Notes: generated by a model from the letters alone, not told the origin. A DNA stretch of 64,000 nt from Mesorhizobium denitrificans (GCF_003403035.1 NZ_QURN01000008.1:156698-220697); one strand, 5' to 3'; positions 27,135 to 37,603 are shown, counted from the stretch's first letter. Translations and numbers: made by a program.

Positions 27135-29786
27135 TCAGGTCTTCGTGACGAAGCACTTGCCGCCTGCAGACTTGAAGCTGTTGCACATGCCAGCCGCCGC
27201 GTCGCGGGTTTCCGCCGGGATGCGGATGCGCCAGAACGTGCCCTTGCCTGCGATGTCGGCCTTGACGATGTTCACGCCCTTGCCTTCAAGCACGCTGCCG
27301 TAGCGGCCAAGCATCTTCTGATAGGTCGCCTTGGCGGCAGCTTCGCTGCTTTCCGAAGCAATCTGCATCGTCCAGCCACCCTCGACGGCCGGTTGCGGCT
27401 CGATGGAAGCGGTCTGATCCGGCGCAACGTCTGCAGGCTGCACAGCCGCCTGATCATCATTGGCCGGAAGCGCCGGTGCATCGTCGTTGGAACCGATGGC
27501 GCTTGCGACATCATCACTTGCCGGGGCCGGTGCGGCAGCAGCGACCTTGTTCTGTGGCGCGATGGTGTTCGTCGCCTGCGGCTCCGTTTCCTCGCGAGGA
27601 GCAAGGCTGCCATCCGGCTTCACAACCATTGTGCGGACCTTGCGCGGAGCCACGGCGATGGATTCGCCATTGGCAGGCTGCGCATCTTCCGCAGTGGCGG
27701 GCTGGATGCGGTCATCCGACTTTGCGGCGCCATCATCCGACATTGCCAGATCGTCTTCCGCATTTTCAGGCAACTGGTCCGGCAGATCGACCGGCTCTTC
27801 ATTGCTGGTGATCAACTTGTCCTGTGGATTGGCGTTCGCATCCCCAGTGCGAGCAACAGTCTCGTAAACCTTGCTTTCCTGGCTAGGCTGCGTGCTGGCG
27901 GTCGGCGTTTCCGGGCGCACCCTGAAAGGAGCCTGATCGGCCTTGACCAACTCCGGTGAGCTGCCCTGCGCATCGCCCATCATCGACATGGCAACCGCAC
28001 CAGCAACGCCAAGGATGGCGACGCCACCGATGATTGCCGCAATGAGCAGGCCGCGCTTTTTCGGCTGCTTCTGATAGGCGGGCTGCTGATACGGCGCGGG
28101 GGCCAGATCATCCTCGAAATCGCCATCGAGATCGAAATCGTCCATTGCGGCGGTGTCGAAATCGTCAAACGCTTCGGCGAGATCGTCTTCGGTCAGGTCG
28201 ATACGAATATCGTCGTCATCGTGATGGGCGTGAGCTGCCGCGCGCTCCTGATATGCAGGCGCAGCAGGTTGCGGCGTGTAGCCATAAGATGATGCGGGCT
28301 TTGACTGCGCAGCATAGGACGGCTGCGGAGCAGCAGGCTGCGCATAGGTTTGCGCGCTGTATGCATTGTGCATGTCCGGCGCTGGCTGCGCAGGGCGCGA
28401 CGAAACACCAGCGAAGGACGGCGTTGCGCGAGCCGGAGCAGCGGCAGGAGCCGGGGTGCTCATCTGCTGGAGCAGATTGTTGAACTCGGTGTCGAGATCA
28501 TCGACCGCAGCAACGGCCAGCGGCTCCTCAGCAATTTCAAGCTCTGGAATGTCGAGATCGTCAGCGACGGCGACCGCACGGTCTGGCACGTCAATCGTCT
28601 CGATTTCCGGGATCGGCGCGGCGACAACCGGCTCAGGACGGCTGTAGGCTGCAACCTGCGGCGCTTCCACGACGCGCGGTGCAGGCATTTCCACGACTGG
28701 TGCCTGCGGCTCAATGCGCTGCTCAATACGAGGCTCGACGCGAAGGGGCTGCGCTTCAGCGCGAGCGATTGGCTGCTCGGCGCGGTTGATCTGAGGGGTG
28801 GCCCGGCTGAACACAGGGGCAGCTGTGCGCCAGGAATCATTCGGTTCTGCTACGCGGTACTTTTGCGCCATGGCGGCTAACATCGCAAACGGGTCGTCTT
28901 CATCTACTGCCGGGGGTTCCTCCGCCTTGACTTCGGCGACAGGTTCAACTTCCTCCTGAACAGCGGCTACTACTTCTTCGGCTTCCTCTGTTGCCTCGAC
29001 AGGTGAAAGCTCTTCTTCTGTTTCTTCTACCAACGCTTCGGCTGCTTCCACTTCGGGAAGCTTATCGAGCGCCTCGGCTGGTTCAGGGAAACCGAACTCA
29101 ACCGACAAATCGTCTTCCGGGGCTGGCATCGAAACCGAAGCATGCGCCGCGACGAGTTCTTCTTGATTGGGCTGCTGCGAAACCGACGCCAGATTTTCAG
29201 CGCGGGTATCGAGAATTTCGTGATGCTCAGAATTGCCAAGCAGTGCGTTGAACTCCGCCTCAAGCTCGGCTTCGTCGGCGTCGTCAGCGACAAAGGCGAC
29301 CGGCTCTTCGCGGGGCGCTTCCTGCGACTGCTCGTTGACCGGGCTGAGCTTGATGACCGGAATCTCAGCGTCTTCAACCTGTGGCGCAAGCTCTGCGGCC
29401 ATCAGATCTTCAAGCGGCTGCTCATCGGCTGCTGATAATTGCGGCTCGTCGGCAACTTCTTCCTGCGCGACCGGCTCATCTGCGGCTTCTTCGACATGCG
29501 CTTCAAGCGGCGGAAGCGGCTCTTCAAGCTCCGGCTCCTGGGCGGAAGCGGCCACTGGCTCGTCGGCGACGTCCTCATCGCCAAACTCGCGCATAAGCTC
29601 TTCTTCAAGATCGATCTTGAATTCCTCAACAGACGCGGTTTGTACCGCGACCTTGTTGGCGCCTTCCGCCTTGCGCGGATCGAAACCCATGATGCGCGTC
29701 AACTCAGCAAAGGGATCGGCAGCAGGCACGTCGGAGTCCATCAGGTCTTCCCGACCCGCATTCACACCGGTTGTTTTGTCAGCCAT
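27135..29786 (-). CDS. SPOR domain inner-membrane protein with long disordered region
   Basis: An 883-aa protein. About 580 N-terminal residues are acidic and rich in Pro, Ala and Glu, hence probably disordered and cytoplasmic. One membrane helix follows (GLLIAAIIGGVAILGVAGAVA). The periplasmic part ends in a SPOR domain (last ~75 residues, GGWTMQIASESSEAAAKATY...). SPOR domains bind denuded glycan strands at division sites, so a cell envelope or division role is likely. The gene sits between argS and nagZ as in related genomes. The start chosen is the ATG of MADKTTGV rather than a GTG five codons upstream. Confidence 0.85.
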   Translation of the reverse strand: MADKTTGVNAGREDLMDSDVPAADPFAELTRIMGFDPRKAEGANKVAVQTASVEEFKIDLEEELMREFGDEDVADEPVAASAQEPELEEPLPPLEAHVEEAADEPVAQEEVADEPQLSAADEQPLEDLMAAELAPQVEDAEIPVIKLSPVNEQSQEAPREEPVAFVADDADEAELEAEFNALLGNSEHHEILDTRAENLASVSQQPNQEELVAAHASVSMPAPEDDLSVEFGFPEPAEALDKLPEVEAAEALVEETEEELSPVEATEEAEEVVAAVQEEVEPVAEVKAEEPPAVDEDDPFAMLAAMAQKYRVAEPNDSWRTAAPVFSRATPQINRAEQPIARAEAQPLRVEPRIEQRIEPQAPVVEMPAPRVVEAPQVAAYSRPEPVVAAPIPEIETIDVPDRAVAVADDLDIPELEIAEEPLAVAAVDDLDTEFNNLLQQMSTPAPAAAPARATPSFAGVSSRPAQPAPDMHNAYSAQTYAQPAAPQPSYAAQSKPASSYGYTPQPAAPAYQERAAAHAHHDDDDIRIDLTEDDLAEAFDDFDTAAMDDFDLDGDFEDDLAPAPYQQPAYQKQPKKRGLLIAAIIGGVAILGVAGAVAMSMMGDAQGSSPELVKADQAPFRVRPETPTASTQPSQESKVYETVARTGDANANPQDKLITSNEEPVDLPDQLPENAEDDLAMSDDGAAKSDDRIQPATAEDAQPANGESIAVAPRKVRTMVVKPDGSLAPREETEPQATNTIAPQNKVAAAAPAPASDDVASAIGSNDDAPALPANDDQAAVQPADVAPDQTASIEPQPAVEGGWTMQIASESSEAAAKATYQKMLGRYGSVLEGKGVNIVKADIAGKGTFWRIRIPAETRDAAAGMCNSFKSAGGKCFVTKT

Positions 29787-29879
29787 GTGTCTCTCGCACA
29801 CTCATGTTACACGGTTACGCAGAGGCGTTTGCGGCCCCTACCAGCGCAATGTGGGCAAATGGTGACAGGTGATTTGTGC

Positions 29880-31637
29880 TCAACGCATCTCGGTTGGAGC
29901 ATCTGCCCCAATCAGCGTCAGGCCCGATGTGACGACATCGCAAACCGCCTGCACCAGACCCAGCCTGGCTTCGGTCAATTCTGCGTCGTTAACCTTAACA
30001 AAGCGTAAGCTCACATTTTCAGTGCCACGATTCCAGTGGGCATGGAAAGCGCTCGCCAAATCATAGAGGTAAAACGCAAGCCTGTGAGGCTCATGCGCCT
30101 GCGCCGCAGAGGCCACCAGACGGGGGTATTCCGCGAGTTTCTTGATGAGCGTCAATTCGCCCTCATCATCAAGCTTTTCCACGGACTTGCGCAATGTTTC
30201 GCGATCAAATTCGCGACCCGGAAACTGCTCGCGCGCCTGCCGGAAAACCGAGTGGCAACGCGCCGAGGCGTATTGCACATAGAAAACCGGATTATCCTTG
30301 GACTGCTCCGTGACTTTTGCGAAATCGAAATCCAGCGGGGCATCGCTCTTGCGATAGAGCATCATGAAGCGAATCGCATCGCGACCGACTTCCTCCACCA
30401 CATCGCGCAGCGTGACGAACTCCCCTGACCGCTTCGACATGCGCACCGGCTCGCCATCGCGGAACAGCTTCACGAGATTGCAAAGCAGGATCGTGACTTC
30501 CAGCCGGTCGGCGGAAAGGGCGCGGCCAAGCGCTTCCATGCGCTTTACGTAGCCGCCATGATCCGCGCCGAGCACGAAAATGGTTTGCTCGAACCCGCGC
30601 GCAATCTTGTCGGCCATATAAGCGACGTCGGCGGCGAAATAGGTGAATGAGCCATCCGACTTGATCAGCGGACGATCCAGATCGTCGCCGACCTCGGTGG
30701 AGCGGAACAGCGTCTGCTCACGGTCTTCCCAATCGACGGGCTTTTCGCCCTTCGGAGGCGGCAGCGTGCCCTTGTAGACGTGGCCAGCCAGCGTGAGGTC
30801 GTTGATCGCGGAGCGGATGCGACGCGCACCATCGGCATGCAGCGCGCGCTCGGAGAAAAACACCTCGTGGTGAACATTCAGAAGCGCGAGGTCTTCACGG
30901 ATGATGACCATCATGGCCTCGATCGCGCGGTCCTTGGCGATGGCAAGGGCTTCGTCTTCGGGCTTTTGCAGAAGGTCGCGGCCATATTGCTTTGCCAGCG
31001 ACTGACCGACCGGAACGAGATAATCGCCGGGGTAAAGGCCTGGCGGAATCTCGCCGATATCTTCCCCGAGCGCCTCGCGGTAGCGCAACAGCACCGAGCG
31101 GCCCAGAACGTCGATCTGCGCGCCAGCATCGTTGATGTAGTATTCCTTGGTGACGTCGTAACCGACGAAAGCCAGCATGTTGGCAAGCGTGTCGCCTACC
31201 ACCGCGCCACGGCAATGTCCGACATGCATCGGCCCTGTCGGGTTCGCGGATACGTATTCGACATTGACCTTGCGCGCCTGCCCAAGCGTGGTGCGGCCAA
31301 AATCCTGACCTTCCACCAGAATGCCGGACAGCAGCGATTGCCAGAAACGCTCGGCCAGCTTGAGGTTGACGAAGCCGGGACCGGCGACCTCGGCGCGCAC
31401 CACGTCCGGGTCCTTCGCCAGTTCAGCAACGATCATTTCGGCCAATGCGCGGGGATTCTGCCCAGCCGGTTTGGACAGAACCATCGCGGCGTTTGTGGCA
31501 AGGTCGCCGTGACTGGAATCGCGCGGCGGCTCGACAGCGATGCGCGAAAGATCGAGCGAACCGCCGTCTTTCGACTTGATCTCAAGACCTTCTACGATTT
31601 TGATAATCCGACCTGTGAAGTCGGCGAAAATATTCAT
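29880..31637 (-). CDS. argS: Arginine-tRNA ligase
   Basis: A 585-aa class I aminoacyl-tRNA synthetase with the HIGH-type motif as HVGH ([15 protein letters not shown]), the KMSKS-equivalent RMSKR, and a C-terminal DALR anticodon-binding domain ([17 protein letters not shown]). The N-terminal Add-1 domain recognises the tRNA D-loop. Confidence 0.95.
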   Translation of the reverse strand: MNIFADFTGRIIKIVEGLEIKSKDGGSLDLSRIAVEPPRDSSHGDLATNAAMVLSKPAGQNPRALAEMIVAELAKDPDVVRAEVAGPGFVNLKLAERFWQSLLSGILVEGQDFGRTTLGQARKVNVEYVSANPTGPMHVGHCRGAVVGDTLANMLAFVGYDVTKEYYINDAGAQIDVLGRSVLLRYREALGEDIGEIPPGLYPGDYLVPVGQSLAKQYGRDLLQKPEDEALAIAKDRAIEAMMVIIREDLALLNVHHEVFFSERALHADGARRIRSAINDLTLAGHVYKGTLPPPKGEKPVDWEDREQTLFRSTEVGDDLDRPLIKSDGSFTYFAADVAYMADKIARGFEQTIFVLGADHGGYVKRMEALGRALSADRLEVTILLCNLVKLFRDGEPVRMSKRSGEFVTLRDVVEEVGRDAIRFMMLYRKSDAPLDFDFAKVTEQSKDNPVFYVQYASARCHSVFRQAREQFPGREFDRETLRKSVEKLDDEGELTLIKKLAEYPRLVASAAQAHEPHRLAFYLYDLASAFHAHWNRGTENVSLRFVKVNDAELTEARLGLVQAVCDVVTSGLTLIGADAPTEMR

Positions 31638-31713
31638 GGCTTTACCGGACTGCTTTCAATGGACAGACGCCCGCCAATATATGGCAACGACGCGCGAATT
31701 GTTGGGCGCGGAG

Positions 31714-32928
31714 CTATCCCAAATCCGGCTCGCGGTCAAACAGACGGCGGTATTCCTTGATGGCGTATGTGTCCGTCATACCCGCGAGGTAGTCCGCGAT
31801 ATGCCGAGCCTTGGCCTCTTCCGAGGCATCAGCGCCAACAGTGCGCCAACTTTCGGGCATTGCGGCGGGATCGGCGAAATAGGCGTCGAACAGGTCCTTG
31901 ACGACTTGCTCGGCTTCTTCGCGCACGCGCATGACGACGGGGTTGCGGTAGAGGTTGGCGTACAGGAAGCGCTTTAGCTGGCTTTCCGAAGCCGCCATCT
32001 GCTCCGAAAACCGCGCGAGGGTTTCGCCAGCGCCGCGCACATCGTCCGCGCTTTGCGGCTTTAGACGGTCCAGATTTGCGGAGGTGGTGGAGATGACGTC
32101 CTCAACCATCGCGGTGATCTGTCGGCGCACCAGCTCATGCGTTGTGCGGTGCTGGTCGAGGCCGGGATAGAGCGTGCGCACTTCGGCCAGTATCGCGGCG
32201 GGCATGTCAGCTCCTTCCAGCATTTCCAGCGACAGCAGGCCGGAGCGCAGGCCATCGTCGATGTCATGCGCATCATAGGCGATGTCATCAGCAATCGCGG
32301 CGCATTGCGCCTCCAGCGCGGCGTAGCGGGACAGCTCAAGATCAAACTGGGCGGAGAAATCCAGAATGGCCTGCGGCACCGGACCTTTCAGCCCCCTACC
32401 CGACGAATCCTCCAGCGGGCCATTGTGCTTGACCAGACCTTCGAGCGTTTCCCATGCGAGGTTCAGCCCGTCGAAGGTTGCGTAGCGGCGCTCAAGATCG
32501 GTGACAACGCGCAGAGACTGGGCGTTGTGGTCGAAGCCGCCCCATCGGCTGAGGCGGTCGTTCAGCGCATCCTCGCCCGTATGGCCGAAGGGCGTGTGAC
32601 CGAAATCATGCACCAACGCGATGGCCTCGGCCAAATCCTCATCGCACCGGAGCGAGCGGGCCAAAGCGCGGGCAATCTGGGCCACCTCAATCGAGTGCGT
32701 GAGGCGCGTGCGGTAATGGTCGCCCTCATGCGCGATGAAGACCTGCGTCTTGTGTTTGAGGCGGCGAAAGGCGGTGGAATGGATGATACGATCGCGGTCG
32801 CGCTGGAACGGCGTGCGGGTCGGGCTTTCGGGCTCAGGATAGAGACGGCCACGCGATTGCGCAGGGTCGCAGGCATAAAGCGCGCGTGGCCTGTAGCCGA
32901 AGCCAATGCCTTCGAGTTCCGTTCCCAT
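31714..32928 (-). CDS. dgt: Deoxyguanosinetriphosphate triphosphohydrolase-like protein
   Basis: A 404-aa HD-domain dNTPase. The signature [19 protein letters not shown] gives the first histidine, and [20 protein letters not shown] gives the HD pair. It is upstream of argS on the same strand, 76 bp apart. Proteins of this shorter class control dNTP pools; strict dGTP specificity is not assured. Confidence 0.9.
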   Translation of the reverse strand: MGTELEGIGFGYRPRALYACDPAQSRGRLYPEPESPTRTPFQRDRDRIIHSTAFRRLKHKTQVFIAHEGDHYRTRLTHSIEVAQIARALARSLRCDEDLAEAIALVHDFGHTPFGHTGEDALNDRLSRWGGFDHNAQSLRVVTDLERRYATFDGLNLAWETLEGLVKHNGPLEDSSGRGLKGPVPQAILDFSAQFDLELSRYAALEAQCAAIADDIAYDAHDIDDGLRSGLLSLEMLEGADMPAAILAEVRTLYPGLDQHRTTHELVRRQITAMVEDVISTTSANLDRLKPQSADDVRGAGETLARFSEQMAASESQLKRFLYANLYRNPVVMRVREEAEQVVKDLFDAYFADPAAMPESWRTVGADASEEAKARHIADYLAGMTDTYAIKEYRRLFDREPDLG

Positions 32929-33009
32929 CCGCTTCTCGCCTGCCCTCCAGTTGACTTGGACAGACGCGCTTCATACCTATGGTGGGAACGCTAATGCAAG
33001 GTGAGCGCT

Positions 33010-33348
33010 ATGAGCGCAGAAATAAACACTGTGGAAGTAACGGAAGCTGCGGCAAAACGCATTGCCAAAATCGTTTCCGCCGAGCCGGGCAAGTCTGCCC
33101 TGCGCGTATCTGTCGAGGGTGGCGGATGCTCAGGCTTTTCCTACAAGTTCGATCTTGTAGACGGGCGCAACGACGACGATTTCGCTATTGAACGCGACGG
33201 CGCAACCGTTCTGATAGACGATCTTTCGCTCGTCTATATGGGCGGCTCGGTCATCGACTTTGTCGACGACCTGATGGGCCAGTCATTCCAGATCAAGAAT
33301 CCGAATGCTGTCGCGTCCTGCGGCTGCGGGACGAGTTTCTCAGTATAA
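33010..33348 (+). CDS. erpA: Iron-sulfur cluster insertion protein ErpA/HesB family
   Basis: A 112-aa A-type carrier. The three conserved cysteines are visible in GGGCSGFSYKF and CGCGTSF. The start taken is the ATG at 33010 because AAGGTGAG lies 4-5 nt before it; a GTG three codons upstream is in frame. It is divergent from dgt. Confidence 0.9.
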   Translation: MSAEINTVEVTEAAAKRIAKIVSAEPGKSALRVSVEGGGCSGFSYKFDLVDGRNDDDFAIERDGATVLIDDLSLVYMGGSVIDFVDDLMGQSFQIKNPNAVASCGCGTSFSV

Positions 33349-33354
33349 CCGGGA

Positions 33355-33390
33355 GAAGAGCGGCTTATTCAGCCGCTCTTCTTTTCTTTT
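33355..33390 (+). terminator. Rho-independent terminator of erpA, inside the convergent gene
   Basis: An 11-bp stem (GAAGAGCGGCT with AGCCGCTCTTC, 5-nt loop) is followed by TTTTCTTTT. It starts 7 nt after the erpA stop. Its 3' half and T-tract are also the last codons of the ribbon-helix-helix gene on the other strand. Confidence 0.85.
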
Positions 33391-33683
33391 CCAGGTTGCG
33401 ACTCGCGCAATGACGCATTCTGTTCGTCAAGCCACCGCAGGCACGTGACCCGGATAGCAGACGTAAGATTGCCAGATTCACCGTGCTGCTGAGCGATTTC
33501 CTCGATCAGTGCACCCATGGTGATTTTTCTGTTTTCAGCCATACGCTTCAGCGTCGTCCAGAATATCCGCTCCAACCTGATACCGCGTCGCACATTGCCG
33601 CGTGCGACGACCCGGAACTCCGGAGCGAAAGGATCTTTTTCTGACGAAGCTGGCTTTAGTCCCCCATTGTCTTCATTGCTCAT
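33369..33683 (-). CDS. Ribbon-helix-helix domain protein
   Basis: A 104-aa protein whose centre (RRGIRLERIFWTTLKRMAENRKITMGALIEEIA) matches the RHH_4/Arc-like DNA-binding fold found in Rhizobiales. It may be a small transcription regulator. It converges on erpA, whose terminator overlaps its 3' codons. The start is the MSNEDNG methionine; an upstream alternative adds eight residues. Confidence 0.72.
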   Translation of the reverse strand: MSNEDNGGLKPASSEKDPFAPEFRVVARGNVRRGIRLERIFWTTLKRMAENRKITMGALIEEIAQQHGESGNLTSAIRVTCLRWLDEQNASLRESQPGKEKKSG

Positions 33684-33785
33684 TTGGCTCGACCGTGTTT
33701 GCCCCAAGCCTCCTCGCAGGGGTTTTGTGGGACGGCGGCACGGCCTTGCTCAATACAGCCTTATGGTGAGTAAGGAGTAGGCGAG

Positions 33786-33822
33786 CCCTACCCCTCCCCC
33801 ATTAGGAGAGGGGGTGAGCGGC
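33786..33822. repeat. Intergenic RIME-like repeat
   Basis: A CCCCTCCCCC...GAGAGGGGGTGAGCGG hairpin element lies in the 185-bp gap between the RHH gene and the NCS2 permease. It shares the terminal GTGAGCGG with the copy near 21420. Confidence 0.5.
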
Positions 33823-33868
33823 TTGCATTGAGAAAAACGATCAGAATGAGCTAGCTCTGAACGGCGAT

Positions 33869-35356
33869 TCAGTGGGCCTCGGCCGTCATGGCTGCTTCGC
33901 GCAGTTCTGCTTCATCGATCACCGTGCCGTTGAAGAAAGCGTTCAGCACGATCGACGACATGGTGGCGAGCAGGATTCCTGATTCGATCAGCGGATGAAT
34001 CGCGTGCGGAAGCCACATCATGTAGCTCGGCGCGATGAGCGGGATCATGCCCATGCCCAGAGATACGGCGACTACGAACAAATTGTTGCGCTTATGCTTG
34101 AAGTCCACATTCGAGAGGATGCGGATGCCAGTGGCCGCAACCATGCCGAACATGACCAGCCCTGCCCCGCCCAGAACGAAAGTGGGCAGGCTTTCGACAA
34201 GCGCACTCATTTTCGGGATGAGGCCGAAGATGATTAGAATGACGCCGGCCGCAACGCAGACGAAGCGGCTCTTGACACCCGTGACGCCGACCAGCCCGAC
34301 ATTCTGCGAAAAGGATGTGTAGGGGAAGGTGTTGAATATGCCGCCAATGACCGTGCCCAGACCATCCGTACGCAGGCCGGCGGACAGGCTTTGCGGCGTG
34401 ATCTTACGTTCGACGAGGTCGCTCAACGCGAGGAACATGCCGGTCGACTCGATCAGCGACACTATCATTACCAGCACCATTGTTGCGATGAGGATGGGAT
34501 CGAAGATCGGCATGCCGAAATGAAACGGCGAAATGAGCGCGAACCAATCGGCCTTTGCGACATTGTCGAAATGCATCATGCCAAACAGCGCGGTGGCAAC
34601 GCCGCCGACGATAATGCCAAGCAGGACCGCGATGTTCGAGACAAAGCCCCGCCCATATTTTGCGATGAGCAGGATCGAGATAAGCACAAGCACCGAAATA
34701 CCGATATGCGACAAGGGCGCATAGCCGGGATTGTTGACGGAAGGCGCGAGCTGCAAGCCAGCCGGAATCGGCGGAATGGCGGGGTTTGCACCAGTCGTGA
34801 AGCTCTGAACGGTCTTAAGCCATTCCGCATGTTCTGGCGAGACGAGCTTCGGCGCTGTCAGCCCCACCGGCACGCCGAAAACCCACTGGATGCCGACGCG
34901 CATCAGCGTTACGCCGATAACGAGAATGATGGTTCCTGTGACCACCGGTGGAAAGAAGCGAAGCATCTTGCCGACAAGCGGCGCAAGAAATATGCCGATG
35001 ACGCCAGCACCGATGATGGAGCCGAATATCAGCCGCGCACCATCTGCACCCGGATTTGCGCCCGCCATCGCCACCATCGGGCCGACTGCAGCGAAGGTGA
35101 CGCCCATCATCACCGGCATCTTGATGCCGAACCATTGTGTGACGCCAAAGGACTGAATCAGTGTAACGATGCCGCAACAAAAGAGATCGGCAGAAATCAG
35201 AAATGCAACATCATGCGGTTCCAGATTGAGCGCGCGCCCAACAATCAACGGAACCGCGATGGCCCCCGCATACATTACCAGAACATGCTGGATTCCGAGT
35301 GTGGCAAGGCGTGGCAGTGGCAACACCTCGTCCACAGGATGGACGGTTGACGACAT
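33869..35356 (-). CDS. NCS2-family nucleobase:cation symporter (xanthine/uracil permease type)
   Basis: A 495-aa permease with about fourteen hydrophobic segments. Family signatures are visible, including the N-terminal QHVLVMYAGAIAVPLIVG and the conserved ESTG(M) segment (SLIESTGMFLAL). It probably imports xanthine, urate or another purine by proton symport; the substrate cannot be read from the sequence. A structured leader precedes it. Confidence 0.88.
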   Translation of the reverse strand: MSSTVHPVDEVLPLPRLATLGIQHVLVMYAGAIAVPLIVGRALNLEPHDVAFLISADLFCCGIVTLIQSFGVTQWFGIKMPVMMGVTFAAVGPMVAMAGANPGADGARLIFGSIIGAGVIGIFLAPLVGKMLRFFPPVVTGTIILVIGVTLMRVGIQWVFGVPVGLTAPKLVSPEHAEWLKTVQSFTTGANPAIPPIPAGLQLAPSVNNPGYAPLSHIGISVLVLISILLIAKYGRGFVSNIAVLLGIIVGGVATALFGMMHFDNVAKADWFALISPFHFGMPIFDPILIATMVLVMIVSLIESTGMFLALSDLVERKITPQSLSAGLRTDGLGTVIGGIFNTFPYTSFSQNVGLVGVTGVKSRFVCVAAGVILIIFGLIPKMSALVESLPTFVLGGAGLVMFGMVAATGIRILSNVDFKHKRNNLFVVAVSLGMGMIPLIAPSYMMWLPHAIHPLIESGILLATMSSIVLNAFFNGTVIDEAELREAAMTAEAH

Positions 35357-35360
35357 GAGT

Positions 35361-35432
35361 GCTCTCCCGGTTTAATCCCGCTCCTTTATCAAGCTCCTCA
35401 CAGCGGGATGGTGGAGAATGACTGGAAACCGG
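35361..35432 (-). promoter_or_regulatory. Structured 5' leader of the NCS2 permease, riboswitch-like
   Basis: Read on the minus strand, CCGGTTT (35432-35426) pairs with AAACCGG (35373-35367), and ATCCCGCT (35409-35402) pairs with AGCGGGAT (35382-35375). The two helices stack around a very asymmetric internal loop (16 nt against 1). The 3' strand of the outer helix runs into the ribosome binding site GGGAGAG, 5 nt before the ATG. A fold that can hide its own Shine-Dalgarno ahead of a purine permease suggests translational control, possibly by a purine-sensing riboswitch such as the xanthine (NMT1) class; class membership is unverified. Confidence 0.55.
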
Positions 35433-35476
35433 TGCGCCGACTATCAAGTACTATTTGAAATTCTAATGAGATTCAC

Positions 35477-36283
35477 ATGAAAATCGTGACCTGGAATATT
35501 AACGGCGTCAGAGCCCGCCTGGGAAATCTCACGCATTGGCTGAGCGAGAGCCAGCCCGATATTGCGTGCCTTCAAGAAATCAAGACCGTGGACGACCAGT
35601 TTCCGCGCGCGGAGGTGGAGGCGCTCGGCTACAACGTGGAAACGCACGGGCAAAAGGGCTTCAACGGGGTAGCCATCCTTTCCAAGCTACCGTTCGACGA
35701 GGTGAACCGTGGCCTGCCCGGCGACGATGCCGACGAGCAGGCGCGCTTCATCGAAGGCGTTTTCTCGACGGATCGCGGCGCGCTGCGCGTCGTCTCGCTC
35801 TATCTGCCCAACGGAAACCCGATCGACACGGAGAAATTTCCGTACAAGCTTTCGTGGATGGAGCGCTTGCAGCGCTGGACGAAGCAGCGGCTGGAGCTTG
35901 AGGAAGCGCTGGTGCTGGCTGGTGACTACAACGTTATTCCCGAGCCCAAAGATGCACGCCATCCCGAAAACTGGCTGGGCGACGCTCTGTTTCAGCCTGA
36001 GACAAGACAGGCTTTCCGGCGGCTGAAATCGCTGGGTCTGACAGAAGCCGTCCGCGCTGTTACCGACGCGACGGATGTCTACACGTTCTGGGACTATCAG
36101 GCAGGCGCATGGCAGAAGAACAACGGCATTCGTATCGACCATCTGTTGCTCTCGCCCGAGGCGGCGGATGTGCTGGTTTCAGCCTCAATAGAAAAGCATG
36201 TGCGCGCCTGGGAAAAGCCTTCCGACCATGTGCCGGTTGCCATCGATCTCAATCTGGGACTGCCGGTGAAAGCTGCAGCGTGA
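35477..36283 (+). CDS. xthA: Exodeoxyribonuclease III
   Basis: A 268-aa AP endonuclease/3'-exonuclease of base excision repair. The EEP-fold active-site motifs are all present: WNINGVRA, LQEIK, GDYNVIP, RIDHLLLS and SDHVPV. It is divergent from the NCS2 permease and ends one base before the convergent Sel1 gene. Confidence 0.93.
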   Translation: MKIVTWNINGVRARLGNLTHWLSESQPDIACLQEIKTVDDQFPRAEVEALGYNVETHGQKGFNGVAILSKLPFDEVNRGLPGDDADEQARFIEGVFSTDRGALRVVSLYLPNGNPIDTEKFPYKLSWMERLQRWTKQRLELEEALVLAGDYNVIPEPKDARHPENWLGDALFQPETRQAFRRLKSLGLTEAVRAVTDATDVYTFWDYQAGAWQKNNGIRIDHLLLSPEAADVLVSASIEKHVRAWEKPSDHVPVAIDLNLGLPVKAAA

Positions 36284-36284
36284 C

Positions 36285-37073
36285 TTACTGCTGGTCCTGA
36301 AGCTCGTCGGCGCGCGCAATTGCCTTGCGCCGCGTGCTCTCTTCAGTGACCGCGAAAGCTTCTTCCTGCATGCTGCGAATCCACGGCCGATCACGCGGTT
36401 CGGCACGTTCAAGCGCTGTCGTCATCATGGCCAGGCCATCGACAACCCTGCCGCTCTGGAACAGCAGATTGCCGAGCATGGCGCGCGCGCCCTCATGGCC
36501 GTTTTTGGCTGCGAGCATTAGCCAGCGGCCCGCCAGGCGAATTTTGCTCGGCGAGGATTCGCCACGCTGCAAATACATCTTGCCGACTTCGAACTGGCCG
36601 ATGGGGCTGCCGTAATTTGCGGCACGCTGAAAATATTCGAACGCTGCATCAGGATCTGCCTGCACCGGGCTGCCAGGTATGCCCTCTTCGACATAGCGCC
36701 CCATTTCGGCGAGCGCATCCCCGACGAAACGCTCGTCGCTGCTGCCCGGCTCGACATCGCGGCTGACGATCTCGGAGAAGAATTTATAAGCTTCGTAGTC
36801 GTCCTGCGTGACGCCATCGCCCTCGGCATACATGCGTGCCAGCTTCCAGGTGGCGCCTATCTGCCCCTGCTCGGAAGCATCGCGATAAGCCTGCGCCGCC
36901 TGATCCTTATGCCCGCTCTTGTAGGCGGAGAACCCGAACTTGAAGACATCCCAAGGGCCACTCTTTTCGGTGATGGTAGCATCCTGCGCCCAAGCAGCCT
37001 CGACGCCGCCTGCCAGACACCCTGCGAGAGCGGCACTGATAAAAGAAGAACGGAGGATTTCCGATACCCTCAT
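36285..37073 (-). CDS. Secreted Sel1-repeat (TPR-like) protein
   Basis: A 262-aa protein with an N-terminal signal peptide (SFISAALAGCLAGGVEAAWAQ) and four or so Sel1-like repeats (GQIGATWKLARMYAEGDGV, GSPIGQFEVGKMYLQRG, GHEGARAMLGNLLFQ). Sel1 proteins scaffold protein-protein interactions in the periplasm; the partner is unknown. A long open frame upstream shows no homology, so the start is set at the signal peptide. Confidence 0.78.
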   Translation of the reverse strand: MRVSEILRSSFISAALAGCLAGGVEAAWAQDATITEKSGPWDVFKFGFSAYKSGHKDQAAQAYRDASEQGQIGATWKLARMYAEGDGVTQDDYEAYKFFSEIVSRDVEPGSSDERFVGDALAEMGRYVEEGIPGSPVQADPDAAFEYFQRAANYGSPIGQFEVGKMYLQRGESSPSKIRLAGRWLMLAAKNGHEGARAMLGNLLFQSGRVVDGLAMMTTALERAEPRDRPWIRSMQEEAFAVTEESTRRKAIARADELQDQQ

Positions 37074-37603
37074 GCGAACTTGCTTCCGCCGAACCGGCGC
37101 GCAAGCAACTGCGCGCGCTCGTCCGGCGCTCCTGAAAACCTCATTTTGAGCAGGCTGGCGAGCCAACTGCTCCCTGTTTAGCATAACATGATAGGGGTTT
37201 TCGGCCAAAGTACGGCCCGGAATGGCCAGACCGGCGGCGAGGCTGTGACAAGAGTCAGCCATCGTTTCCGGCTGGATTTGCACGCCAACTGCATCGCGCG
37301 CACAAGCTGGCGCGCCTTCAGCAATCAACTGCCCCTGATTTGAGATGACCCTCGCGTCCATTCCTTTGCGCCGCAATCGCGGCCTTCATTCCTGTTCACG
37401 CCGACGATGCGGCTGTTGTGGTGAAACGTCTTTTTGCTGCGTTCCGTCCCAACGGCGTGCGCGTGGTTTATGGCGGGAAAACGGCAATTGCGACTCCGGA
37501 AGCCACCCCACGGATGGGTCTTTCCAAGCTGTTGCTGATTCGACACAAACCCGCCGCCGCCAAAAGACGTAGAGCGACATCACGACTTCCACTCAAGAAT
37601 TAA
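37074..37603. other. Non-coding or unassigned interval
   Basis: Only short open frames of 60-80 codons with no recognisable sequence and no convincing ribosome binding sites are present on either strand. I see no tRNA, SRP-like or riboswitch-like structure. Promoters for the Sel1 gene (minus strand) are presumably here. Confidence 0.5.

Noticed and set aside
37418..37603. A 61-codon frame between the Sel1 and OmpP1 genes
   Set aside because: It starts with tandem GTG codons, lacks a ribosome binding site and family resemblance, and runs into the terminator of the next gene.
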